Source of the DNA: a virus
Virus record (IMG/VR): IMGVR_UViG_3300042479_001767
Span: 1-64,000 of that record
Reading direction: 5' to 3' (one strand)
DNA length: 64,000 nt
Below are positions 1-7,526 of this stretch, one piece after another. The notes below the pieces were generated by a model. That model made no database searches. It was not told the origin of the DNA and saw nothing but the letters and a program-made list of their open reading frames with translations. Position 1 is the first letter of the stretch, and the number at the start of each line of letters is the position of its first letter. The position numbers and the translations under genes were made by a program.

Positions 1-69
1 TTGATGATGCTTAATCCACCAAGGCAATAAATATTCTTCATTGTAAAAATGGGTCATTACTGTTTTCAT
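1..69 (-). CDS. Glycosyltransferase N-terminus (partial, cut by window edge)
   Basis: Only the first 23 codons are inside the window and the frame runs off the left edge. The visible N-terminus starts MKTVMTHFYNEEYLLPWW, the pattern of family 2/92-like glycosyltransferases, in which the first strand is followed by a YNEE-type loop. Its ATG overlaps the stop of the upstream methyltransferase as ATGA, and GGTAGA stands just before it, so the two genes are probably translationally coupled. It fits the sugar-modification module that follows the capsid genes. The family call rests on 23 residues only. Confidence 0.5.
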   Translation of the reverse strand, partial: MKTVMTHFYNEEYLLPWWIKHHQ

Positions 70-1280
70 TTTTCTACCTTATATTCTGGAAAATATTTAA
101 CAAATACATCATTACTAATGTCTCTAGATTTGCAAATTCTTTCCCTTATTTCATCATAAAAATTCCAAGCCAGTGGGACAAAACATATCTTTTCAATATT
201 ATTTTGAAGAAGTGCAATAGAGCAGATTTCAATGTCTTGTCCAGGAGTAAGATATCCCCATTTCATTTCATTATCATCAATAATATAATCTAACTTATAT
301 TCTATATAATTAAGTAAAGTATTACCCTTAGCAGCTGCCCCATAACCAACTAATAAATATCCAGCATCACGAAACTCTTGTAAGCCTTGCAATAATTTGG
401 ATTTTGTTTCCGAAGCTTTGTTTGCAAATGAAAAATATTTTTCAACTGTGTAAGTATTGTTATATGACTCAATACCCATCAATTCATCAAGTTCTTTTTC
501 ATCACAAGATTCATTTTGTAAAGAAAATAAGAAAGATTTGCTGTGTATGTCAGTTTTGACAATACTAGATACATACATCTCATGGTTTCTGGCTAATTTC
601 TTTATTGAACTACCAGTAAAATAAGATGAGTGCTCATGATAAATAACATCAAATTCATTATTCAAAAACATATCGCATTGAGACGTTTGAATAAATATTT
701 TACCGCCTGGTGCTAAAACATTTTTACATGCCCTGATAAATTCATTAGGATCTGGAACATGAGGTAAAACATGGAAAGCTAATATTAAATCAAATAGTTT
801 TTCTTTTTGTTTTAACGTATTAGAAAATCTCATACCCCAAAAATCAACAAACACATTTAGATTTCTTTTTGCTGCTAGTTCATGAATATTTTTGGCAGGA
901 TCTACACCTACACACTCAAATCCATCTTTTTGAAAAATTTCAAGAAAAAGACCAGAATTACAGGCAATTTCTAAAACTCTGCCTGTCTTGAAACCAGATT
1001 CATTTACAATATAGTCTTTTGCCCATATGAAATAATCTGTTAATGTTTTCGTAGTATCGGAAATATACAAATAATGCTCAAACATTTCTGATGGCTCTAC
1101 AGAAACAGATAACTGTGAATGCCAACAATTTAGGCATACTCTCATTCTCAACGGAAATTTCTTTAGCTGTTCCCCGTGATGGTAAGAATTAGCAAGCGGT
1201 TGATCATTGAGGTCAAGATATTCAATTTCTACTGGCTCTTGACAAACTAAACAATATTTATTCTCTGTATATCCTGACAT
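66..1280 (-). CDS. SAM-dependent sugar C-methyltransferase
   Basis: This is a three-part C-methyltransferase of the NovU/TylC3 type, which methylates a ring carbon of an NDP-keto-sugar. An N-terminal zinc-binding module has C10-x2-C13 and C49-x2-C52. A Rossmann SAM domain follows with VLEIACNSGLFL near residue 105 and the acidic GVDPA strand after it. The C-terminal domain carries YGAAAKGNTLLN, typical of this family. I chose the ATG at 1280: it overlaps the stop of the upstream epimerase as TAATG and has AGAGAGAAA before it. An in-frame ATG at 1304 exists but has no ribosome-binding site. It lies between the epimerase and a glycosyltransferase, pointing to synthesis of an unusual sugar for a surface glycan or virion glycosylation. 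The sugar substrate is unknown. Confidence 0.8.
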   Translation of the reverse strand: MSGYTENKYCLVCQEPVEIEYLDLNDQPLANSYHHGEQLKKFPLRMRVCLNCWHSQLSVSVEPSEMFEHYLYISDTTKTLTDYFIWAKDYIVNESGFKTGRVLEIACNSGLFLEIFQKDGFECVGVDPAKNIHELAAKRNLNVFVDFWGMRFSNTLKQKEKLFDLILAFHVLPHVPDPNEFIRACKNVLAPGGKIFIQTSQCDMFLNNEFDVIYHEHSSYFTGSSIKKLARNHEMYVSSIVKTDIHSKSFLFSLQNESCDEKELDELMGIESYNNTYTVEKYFSFANKASETKSKLLQGLQEFRDAGYLLVGYGAAAKGNTLLNYIEYKLDYIIDDNEMKWGYLTPGQDIEICSIALLQNNIEKICFVPLAWNFYDEIRERICKSRDISNDVFVKYFPEYKVEK

Positions 1281-2170
1281 TAAAAATTTTCTCTCTTTGC
1301 CCATTTATTATTTGTAGGGTTTACTAATAATGATTTCACAATATTTTCAATACCATCTTCAAACTTAAAATTAAATGTTTCAATAAATTTGTTAGATGAT
1401 ATTTTAAAATCATATGTAAAAGTTTTGCCTTTATCAACAAATTCGGAATCAGTGAGCTCCGCAACTTTTTTACCAATATTTGTAACATTTTCATTAAATG
1501 ACGCTAAGTTGTATATGCCTCTTTTATCTTCGTCAGAACATACAATAGCTTCAACCCCACGACATAAATCATTTATAGACAATATAGGTCTGTATACTTG
1601 ACCATTAAAAACATTTACTTGATTTGTTTTCATTGCAGAAAATGTCATAGAATTAATCATCAAATCAAGTCTTGTATTTGGAGACCATCCATTCACACTA
1701 CCAAACCTTAATCCATAAAATTCAATATCACTCAATGCTGCAAAATGATCAATAGTAGTTTTAGTAAGTGTTAAACCATCAATTGGATTTAAAGCACTAT
1801 TTTCAGTTTTCTCATCTTCACCTGATGCAACGTACACACAAGAGCTGGATGCATAAATAAACTTTTGTTTATTTAATTTCTTCATCAGATTCACAAATTT
1901 AATTACATTATTGTTAAATGTGTCATGCAAATCAGAGCATAGTTGTACTGATGAATTAGCAGCAGTAAGAACTACAACATCAAATGAATCAAGATATTTT
2001 TTTGAAAGCAAATCATAGTCTGTTTTGAAATTAGAAAGATTCTCAGTTTCATTGAAGTTTCCAAAATATTCAAGATCAACAGTATGAACATCAAAATTCA
2101 ATTTCTTGAAATATAATCTTAGTGCTGAACCAATATAACCACATCCACCAATAAGTAGAATTTTTTTCAT
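1280..2170 (-). CDS. NAD-dependent nucleotide-sugar epimerase/dehydratase-like protein
   Basis: An extended short-chain dehydrogenase fold of 296 residues. The N-terminal dinucleotide-binding motif GGCGYIG (residues 8-14) and the YASSSCVY strand (106-113) are clear. The usual catalytic YxxxK is altered: the lysine is K137 (in TLTK) but the position four before it is L133 rather than tyrosine. Either the catalytic acid/base comes from elsewhere or the protein no longer does the usual 4-keto chemistry. It has no Shine-Dalgarno sequence; the start is preceded by overlapping TATAAT-like repeats just after the stop of the upstream methyltransferase. It is probably part of the same nucleotide-sugar pathway as its neighbours. 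The exact reaction is not determinable. Confidence 0.7.
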   Translation of the reverse strand: MKKILLIGGCGYIGSALRLYFKKLNFDVHTVDLEYFGNFNETENLSNFKTDYDLLSKKYLDSFDVVVLTAANSSVQLCSDLHDTFNNNVIKFVNLMKKLNKQKFIYASSSCVYVASGEDEKTENSALNPIDGLTLTKTTIDHFAALSDIEFYGLRFGSVNGWSPNTRLDLMINSMTFSAMKTNQVNVFNGQVYRPILSINDLCRGVEAIVCSDEDKRGIYNLASFNENVTNIGKKVAELTDSEFVDKGKTFTYDFKISSNKFIETFNFKFEDGIENIVKSLLVNPTNNKWAKRENF

Positions 2171-2179
2171 AATATTATA

Positions 2180-3061
2180 TTATATCATAAAACTAAAAGA
2201 ATTTTTAGTTTTCTTTTTAAGACAAAAATTCAGAGAATATGGTCTTAACGAATTTGTCCGATTGATCAAGTCATTATCAAAAAGATAACTTTGATTATTT
2301 CCCAGAAATGGATAACTTTGTATTTCAAAATATTCAGAAAATAATTCTTTCCATTGGTCTTTGCTATTTGTTGAATTATGATAGCCTTCCCATATTCTAT
2401 CTATGTTGATATCTCCTAAATCTCTTGGATTACCCCAGATACTCTTAGAAATTCCACGATCAATATTTAAAGTAGATTTAGGACCATAGACTTGATTAGA
2501 TGATATATCATAATAATATTGATTTTTACCATCAGGTGAATCAGGAAAACTTTCATCCGGTGGACCATTTTGTTTGTGTAAGTGAAAATGATTTTGACCA
2601 AATGGAACATTACCTATTAAAATTGATTCTAAGTGCATAATATTTACTAGTTTTTCAAATAAATTGCACAATGAATCTTTACTAAGATGTTCAAAAAATT
2701 CTGATGCATGAATTACATCAAATTTAATTGGCAAACCATCTTTTAATATTTCAAATGGATATCTCAAATCAACATTAAATAAACACTCTTGGTAATGGTC
2801 TCTCCAGCAATGTAAATTATTCTTGTATGCAAAATCACTACCTTCTAATCCAACTGCTGTATGCCCAAGATTATAAAAATCTGTGATAAATTGTCCACCA
2901 GCACACCCTAAATCCAATATGTTAATTTTATCTTTATTTATAAATTTTTCTATTTGATGAATTAATAAAGGATTAGTATTATTGTCAAAAAATATACCAT
3001 CAGGAAAAATATGATCCGGTATATCTAGCGCTACTGGATTATCTGTTTTAATTTCAATCAT
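2180..3061 (-). CDS. Class I SAM-dependent methyltransferase
   Basis: A 293-residue methyltransferase. Motif I is ILDLGCAGGQFI, followed by the VGLEGSD strand; the later FDVIHASEFFEHL is the Methyltransf_23/11-type motif IV region. The C-terminal half, rich in aromatic and Asn residues, is unfamiliar and may hold the acceptor site. TGAGGAATATC before the ATG is a good ribosome-binding site. It is the first gene of the leftward sugar module and diverges from the heptose kinase, with which it shares a 34-bp intergenic region containing the palindrome ATTGTACAAT. The likely role is O- or N-methylation of a glycan or lipid-linked sugar; the substrate is unknown. Confidence 0.7.
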   Translation of the reverse strand: MIEIKTDNPVALDIPDHIFPDGIFFDNNTNPLLIHQIEKFINKDKINILDLGCAGGQFITDFYNLGHTAVGLEGSDFAYKNNLHCWRDHYQECLFNVDLRYPFEILKDGLPIKFDVIHASEFFEHLSKDSLCNLFEKLVNIMHLESILIGNVPFGQNHFHLHKQNGPPDESFPDSPDGKNQYYYDISSNQVYGPKSTLNIDRGISKSIWGNPRDLGDINIDRIWEGYHNSTNSKDQWKELFSEYFEIQSYPFLGNNQSYLFDNDLINRTNSLRPYSLNFCLKKKTKNSFSFMI

Positions 3062-3089
3062 TGATATTCCTCATAACCAATTGTACAAT
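3061..3089 (+). promoter_or_regulatory. Sigma-70-type promoter of the heptose kinase gene (leaderless type)
   Basis: TTGATA (3061-3066), a 17-bp spacer and TACAAT (3084-3089) match the sigma-70 consensus at five of six positions each. The ATG at 3096 starts only 6 nt after the -10 box, so transcription would begin at or next to the start codon. No Shine-Dalgarno sequence is present. The same geometry recurs at five other genes in the window. Confidence 0.6.
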
Positions 3090-3095
3090 ATATCT

Positions 3096-4073
3096 ATGAT
3101 TACAAGCAAAACTCCATATAGAATAAGTTTTTTTGGTGGCGGAAGTGACTTGGAATCTTATTATGAAAAAAATACTGGATATGTAATTTCTACATCAATA
3201 GACAAGTATATATATCTTAGTATTAATAAAAAATACGAAAAATCAATACGTGTAAATTATTCAAAAACTGAAAATGTTAATAATGTAAGTGAAATTAAAC
3301 ACGATATTGTTAGAGAAGTATTGAAATATTTTGAGTTAACAAGTTATTTGGATATTACTTGTGTGGGAGAACTTCCATCCAACGGTACTGGACTTGGTTC
3401 GTCAAGTGCATTTACTGTTGGTTTGATCAGTGCATTAAATAAATATTTAAGATTGAAACTATCTACTCATGAAATTGCTAATTTAGCATGCCATGTTGAA
3501 ATAGAAATATTGGGAAAATGCATAGGTAAGCAAGATCAATATGCTTCAGCATTTGGTGGGTTTAATGAAATAATATTTGAAAAAGATGGAAATGTTCTTG
3601 TCAATCCATTGAATGTTTCAAAAGACTTAATTGCCCATTTACAAAACAATCTTTTGCTTCTTGACACAAAAAATCCAAGAAATGCAGAAGATATTTTAGT
3701 TAAACAATCTGATAACATTAAAAAAAGTTCAAATGTATCTGACAATCTTTCGAAAATGATTGATTTAGCAAAAAATTTCAAAGATATGTTGCAGAAAAAT
3801 GATATAGACAATGTTGGTTATTTATTGCATGAATCATGGATCTTGAAAAAGAATCTTAGTGATTCTATAAGTAGTAATCATATTGATCAGATGTATGACT
3901 TTTGTATGAGCCTTGGAGCAGAAGGTGGAAAATTATTAGGAGCTGGTGGCGGTGGATTTCTATTAATTTATGCTAAGCCTGATATAAAAAAGAAAATTAA
4001 AAATTTCTTTTCAGATTACAATCCATCAGATATCAAAATAAATACAAATGGCACTATTGCTAAATATATATAG
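3096..4073 (+). CDS. hddA: D-glycero-D-manno-heptose 7-phosphate kinase-type GHMP kinase
   Basis: A GHMP-superfamily kinase closest in pattern to HddA, which phosphorylates D,D-heptose 7-phosphate at C1 during ADP/GDP-heptose synthesis. The N-terminal KTPYRISFFGGGSD, the phosphate loop GTGLGSSSAF and the diagnostic GKQDQYASAFGGFN stretch are all present. The C-terminal GAGGGGFLLIY closes the GHMP fold. An in-frame TTG at 3081 would add five residues, but it lies inside the promoter spacer and has no ribosome-binding site, so I start at ATG 3096. It is the only plus-strand gene in this part, bounded by a strong two-way terminator. Together with the methyltransferases and epimerase it suggests phage-directed heptose glycan synthesis. 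Confidence 0.82.
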   Translation: MITSKTPYRISFFGGGSDLESYYEKNTGYVISTSIDKYIYLSINKKYEKSIRVNYSKTENVNNVSEIKHDIVREVLKYFELTSYLDITCVGELPSNGTGLGSSSAFTVGLISALNKYLRLKLSTHEIANLACHVEIEILGKCIGKQDQYASAFGGFNEIIFEKDGNVLVNPLNVSKDLIAHLQNNLLLLDTKNPRNAEDILVKQSDNIKKSSNVSDNLSKMIDLAKNFKDMLQKNDIDNVGYLLHESWILKKNLSDSISSNHIDQMYDFCMSLGAEGGKLLGAGGGGFLLIYAKPDIKKKIKNFFSDYNPSDIKINTNGTIAKYI

Positions 4074-4078
4074 TTAAA

Positions 4079-4110
4079 AAAATAAGGGGAGAAAAATCTC
4101 CCCTTATTTT
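4079..4110. terminator. Bidirectional rho-independent terminator
   Basis: A perfect 13-14 bp inverted repeat (AAATAAGGGGAGA and its complement around an A-rich loop) with T-rich tails on both strands. It lies between the convergent heptose kinase gene and the capsid gene and can end transcription in both directions. Confidence 0.9.
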
Positions 4111-4125
4111 ATATAGTGTCAGTAA

Positions 4126-4980
4126 TTAGCTGACGGTGATTCTGGAAACTGCGTAATCGTTGATTAATGCAAATCCGAGTTCTTCGTAAACAACCCATCC
4201 AAGTCTGAGTCTCTTTGGATCGTCAGCTGGGAGGACAGTGATGTCTTGGCGAACTGGGAGAGCACCAACGAATTGTGCAGGTGCGAGAACGTATACAGAG
4301 TTCTTAGGAACCATTGTGGAAACGTGGATGTCTGCGGAATAAATATGTCCGTAGAGACCAGTCATAAGAACGTCTCTTTGAGTTGCCTCATCGAAGAATT
4401 CCTTACCCCAGTTTCTGATATCCTTGTATCTTTGTGGGTGAAGAACAACCTTAGCACCAATGAGTTCGTGCTCTTCGATGAGAGTCAACGCAAGGTTGAT
4501 GTTCTCTGGTTGAAGAGTACCGGAAACAGTGATAGCTTGGTCAGTTGGAACACCAGCATTGACAACCTTGAAGACTTCTGTATCTTCTTGTCTTTGGAGG
4601 GAATCCTTTGCGCGAACCTGTGCTCTATCGACAATGTAAAATCTTCTTTGGCGAATTTCGTTAAGTCTGATTTGTGGATGTGCAGCAAGTTCAATTGTTG
4701 GGACAAGGAGCTCTTCAGCTTCAACTTCAGCAGAAGGAACAGCGCCTCTCTTAGGAATAACATAGGACTTTACAGCTACATCTCTCTCATATCTTGCAAG
4801 AGCGCCTTGTGGGAGCTCATCAACCATGAGAAGTTTTCTACCGATAGCTTGGTACATAAGGGAAGTCTTGATTGGCTCAACCATAGCTTGAGCTAATGCT
4901 GTGCGTCCCTCAGGAGTTTCGAGAGCCATCGCAATGATAGCTTCTCTCTGCTCGTTTGTATTTCTTTTGATCATTGACAT
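4126..4980 (-). CDS. Major capsid protein (probable, HK97-fold)
   Basis: A 284-residue protein with the size, N-terminal helix, long internal beta/extended region and position expected of an HK97-fold major capsid protein. It is the last gene of the head block, after protease, scaffold-like and decoration-like genes, and is followed by the strong terminator at 4079-4110. Its DNA is clearly richer in G+C than the neighbouring genes and uses a narrow set of codons, as does the gene before it, consistent with very high expression. AGGAGA stands 8 nt before the ATG. No catalytic motif is visible. I infer the assignment from context, length and expression signs, not from a recognised signature. 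Confidence 0.65.
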   Translation of the reverse strand: MSMIKRNTNEQREAIIAMALETPEGRTALAQAMVEPIKTSLMYQAIGRKLLMVDELPQGALARYERDVAVKSYVIPKRGAVPSAEVEAEELLVPTIELAAHPQIRLNEIRQRRFYIVDRAQVRAKDSLQRQEDTEVFKVVNAGVPTDQAITVSGTLQPENINLALTLIEEHELIGAKVVLHPQRYKDIRNWGKEFFDEATQRDVLMTGLYGHIYSADIHVSTMVPKNSVYVLAPAQFVGALPVRQDITVLPADDPKRLRLGWVVYEELGFALINDYAVSRITVS

Positions 4981-5009
4981 TTTATTTTTCTCCTAATATC
5001 TTCCTAAAA

Positions 5010-5687
5010 TTAGAGTGCACTTAACTGGGTGAAGTAAAGAAGACCAGTTGCGGAATCGTAACTGTCAACTCTACCTACAACGAAGCCGTGTGAGGAACCA
5101 GTACCGGAAAGAAGACCAGTCATACCAATCTTGGTAACTTTTCCAGATGAACCTACAGCAGCAGCAACAGTTAAGAGATCACCGATTGCAGGTGTCCATG
5201 CTGAACCAGCTGTATCATCAGCAGTAGCAGAAGTTGTTGCAAAACCAATAAATCTGTCAGTAATGAACTGACCACCTGGGGTGTTGAATGCAGCAACGCC
5301 TCTTCTAGGACCTTCAAAACCAGTTGAACCAGCTGTTGGGTTAGTAACAGTATTGACGTTCTCAGCTAAGAAGTCAGCAATTGCTCTCTTTGCAACGACA
5401 TAGAATGCGTTGTTGTTAGCAACAAAGTTGCCAGATGAGTCGGTGTAAGATGCACCAACTGGATCAGCCAAGATCATGGTGTTACCAGATCTAGCTGTAT
5501 CGTCAGCTGAGAAACCAACGAATCTACCTAATTGAAGGGAGTTGTTGTTGAAGTCAGATCTGTTTCTATAAGCTGGAACTACCTTGCCGTTAGCTTCAAT
5601 CATTAAAGCGTCACCAGCAAAGATAACAGCACCAGCGAGTGTGTCATAGTTTGCAACAATTGCAGAATTTAATGCACGAATAGCCAT
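5010..5687 (-). CDS. Putative head decoration/structural protein
   Basis: A 225-residue Gly/Ala/Thr/Ser-rich, low-charge protein predicted to be mostly beta, for example the segment VTKIGMTGLLSGTG and the Gly-rich C-terminus. It has no enzymatic motif. It sits immediately upstream of the putative capsid gene, shares its raised G+C and codon bias, and has the same strong AGGAGAATAAAAA ribosome-binding arrangement, so it is likely made in similar amounts. Phage decoration proteins or head fibres are typically encoded here. A short tail or spike component is an alternative. The name is inferred from context. Confidence 0.45.
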   Translation of the reverse strand: MAIRALNSAIVANYDTLAGAVIFAGDALMIEANGKVVPAYRNRSDFNNNSLQLGRFVGFSADDTARSGNTMILADPVGASYTDSSGNFVANNNAFYVVAKRAIADFLAENVNTVTNPTAGSTGFEGPRRGVAAFNTPGGQFITDRFIGFATTSATADDTAGSAWTPAIGDLLTVAAAVGSSGKVTKIGMTGLLSGTGSSHGFVVGRVDSYDSATGLLYFTQLSAL

Positions 5688-5717
5688 TTTTTATTCTCCT
5701 AAATTTGTGTTTGAGGA

Positions 5718-7397
5718 CTAATCCTCGATTTGTGGCATTGACCAAGTGCCTCTAAGGGCAGATTGGATGTCGAGAGCTGCATTATTGACATTGCTGCCAC
5801 TAAATGCAGGGGTTGTAGAAATACCAAGTGTAGATGCTGTTCTGGTATTACTCATTCTCTCAGCAGCTGCAGCAGCAACTCTTTCAGAAGATGCTTGTGC
5901 AGATTTGAGTAGAAGTTTGGTTTGTCTGATCATAGCGTCAGCCTTAAGGTTGTCGTTTAACATTTGATCAGCATATGCATCAACTTCAGATGTTTCAATG
6001 ATTCCAGCTAATGCTAGTTTACTTGAACATGAATAAGCTGCTTTAATTCTGGCTTTTTCAAGATCAGAAGAAGATGTCATCAACTTGACCTGATCACCAG
6101 GAGTTTGCTTGACTGTGACAGTTGCAGCATCCTTATCAGAATAGGTGCCCTTATTCATCATTTCAGAATAGTTGTCTTTTTCCATCTTTGCGCAGTTTGA
6201 ACATTCAGTTTTTTCATCATGCATTTCAGCATCTGTCATTGATGTTTCATATCCACATGTTGTACACTTGACTGCATGTCTTTGTGCTTGAGCAACAGTG
6301 GTCTTATGTGGCATTGATGGCATTTGAGTAGGAACCTCAAAATACTTTGCATCAAGTCCTTCTGATGGATTCTCTAATGAATCCCAATCCACTGTATACT
6401 CTAAAGAGCCATCGCCTGAACCTTCGAACTTGCTAGGCTTAGTGATATCTGGGAATTGTAAAGAATCAGGGATGTTTGTAGGAACTTTTTGGTCAGCAAA
6501 TGAAGGGTTCTGTTCCTTGAGAGAATTCCCATCACTTCCTTCTAATGTCATAGAAGGATATTCTACTTCACCTGGCATGTTTACCATGTCTTCGTTGTAC
6601 TTGAATCCTGCTGACGCTGGATATTGCTCTTCCTCTGAAGCAATCTTCTTAAGAATAGCCTCTCTCTCAGCACGTCTAGCAGCTAATGCTTGTTTAGTCA
6701 TTTTGTTCACTCCATTACTTGTGTGCATTTTAGGCTCGGAATCTAATTCCATTTCATCTTCATCAATGTCCATGTCGTCTTCTGAATCCATATCTGAATC
6801 CATATCGTCTGAATCAGTATCCATGTCAGAATCATCTTCCATGTCCTCATCATCAAGATCAACGTCCATGTCCATATCATCTTCTCCGCCTAGAAGATTG
6901 TCGAGCGCTTTCTGCACTGCTTTCTGTGCAACGTCAACCATATCAGCGGGAACTTCTATTTCAAACGTAGCCATCTCTTCAACATCGTCTACTTCGTCTT
7001 CGTCATCATTTAAATCGTCTTCTAAATCATCTTCATCATCTTCGATGTCTTCGTCCATGTCTTCCATGTCTTCGTCATCTTCAAATTGATGCATTTCAAT
7101 TTCTTCATCTTCTGTTTCATCGTTTGCGAAGTCTGCAGTCTCTTCTGCCCCACCGTCAAGATTGATCATTTTATTGACATGCATTTCGTCCATGCCTGCT
7201 TCTCTGGCAACTGACGGTAAATATTTAGCTCTTATTGCATTAGCGACAATGGCAGCTTCATCTTTGTTTAAAGATGCAGTTTTTACCATGTCATTGACAC
7301 ATGAGTTAAAATCTTCCTTGTCAGTAACTTGAAGTTCAGCAAGACGAAGCGCAGCTAATCTTTGTTGGTGATCGGCATTCGTCATATTTTCTTTCAT
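5718..7397 (-). CDS. Acidic putative scaffold/internal head protein with a zinc ribbon
   Basis: A 559-residue protein. A helical N-terminus of about 85 residues is followed by an extremely acidic Asp/Glu/Met region at about 90-225, then a low-complexity middle, a CxxC...CxxC zinc ribbon (CTTCGYETS ... CSNC) and a helical C-terminus rich in Ala. Highly acidic helical proteins next to the capsid gene are often scaffolds or internal head proteins, so that role is inferred. The start used is the first ATG, with GGGAAG upstream; a second ATG four codons later is possible. It is preceded by the terminator at 7487-7518 and the CAGGTAAAAAC element, so it probably heads its own transcript through the decoration and capsid genes. 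Confidence 0.45.
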   Translation of the reverse strand: MKENMTNADHQQRLAALRLAELQVTDKEDFNSCVNDMVKTASLNKDEAAIVANAIRAKYLPSVAREAGMDEMHVNKMINLDGGAEETADFANDETEDEEIEMHQFEDDEDMEDMDEDIEDDEDDLEDDLNDDEDEVDDVEEMATFEIEVPADMVDVAQKAVQKALDNLLGGEDDMDMDVDLDDEDMEDDSDMDTDSDDMDSDMDSEDDMDIDEDEMELDSEPKMHTSNGVNKMTKQALAARRAEREAILKKIASEEEQYPASAGFKYNEDMVNMPGEVEYPSMTLEGSDGNSLKEQNPSFADQKVPTNIPDSLQFPDITKPSKFEGSGDGSLEYTVDWDSLENPSEGLDAKYFEVPTQMPSMPHKTTVAQAQRHAVKCTTCGYETSMTDAEMHDEKTECSNCAKMEKDNYSEMMNKGTYSDKDAATVTVKQTPGDQVKLMTSSSDLEKARIKAAYSCSSKLALAGIIETSEVDAYADQMLNDNLKADAMIRQTKLLLKSAQASSERVAAAAAERMSNTRTASTLGISTTPAFSGSNVNNAALDIQSALRGTWSMPQIED

Positions 7398-7473
7398 TTT
7401 CTGCTGCTTCCCTTAATTAAAATACAAAATCTTGTATTACAAGAAACTGTTATTTTTCTTCTATTTTTAAATA

Positions 7474-7484
7474 GTTTTTACCTG
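7474..7484 (-). promoter_or_regulatory. Shared CAGGTAAAAAC element upstream of the scaffold-capsid genes
   Basis: The 11-mer CAGGTAAAAAC, read on the minus strand, occurs directly downstream of a terminator and 77 bp upstream of the scaffold-like gene. The identical 11-mer stands in the same position upstream of the protease gene (11764-11774). Both copies are followed by an AT-rich TATTTA. No sigma-70-like pair is apparent here, so this may be a late promoter element read with a phage sigma factor. The role is inferred from two copies. Confidence 0.35.
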
Positions 7485-7486
7485 CA

Positions 7487-7518
7487 AAATAGAGGAAGAA
7501 TGGCTTCTTCCTCTATTT
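7487..7518 (-). terminator. Terminator after the protease-scaffold gene
   Basis: A perfect 14-bp stem (AAATAGAGGAAGAA and its complement) with a 4-nt loop, 9 bp after the stop of the 1394-codon gene. The T-tract on the minus strand is short (TTTT), but the stem is long and well placed. Confidence 0.75.
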
Positions 7519-7526
7519 GTACATAT

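Noticed and set aside
4246-4896. 216-codon plus-strand frame inside the capsid gene
   Set aside because: A shadow caused by the strong codon bias of the capsid gene; no start signals, and it lies wholly inside a well-supported gene.
6430-7089. Long Ser-rich plus-strand reading frame opposite the acidic head protein
   Set aside because: It is the complement of the Asp/Glu/Met-rich stretch (GAT/GAA codons read as Ser/Ile), has no ribosome-binding site, and the minus-strand gene has full context.
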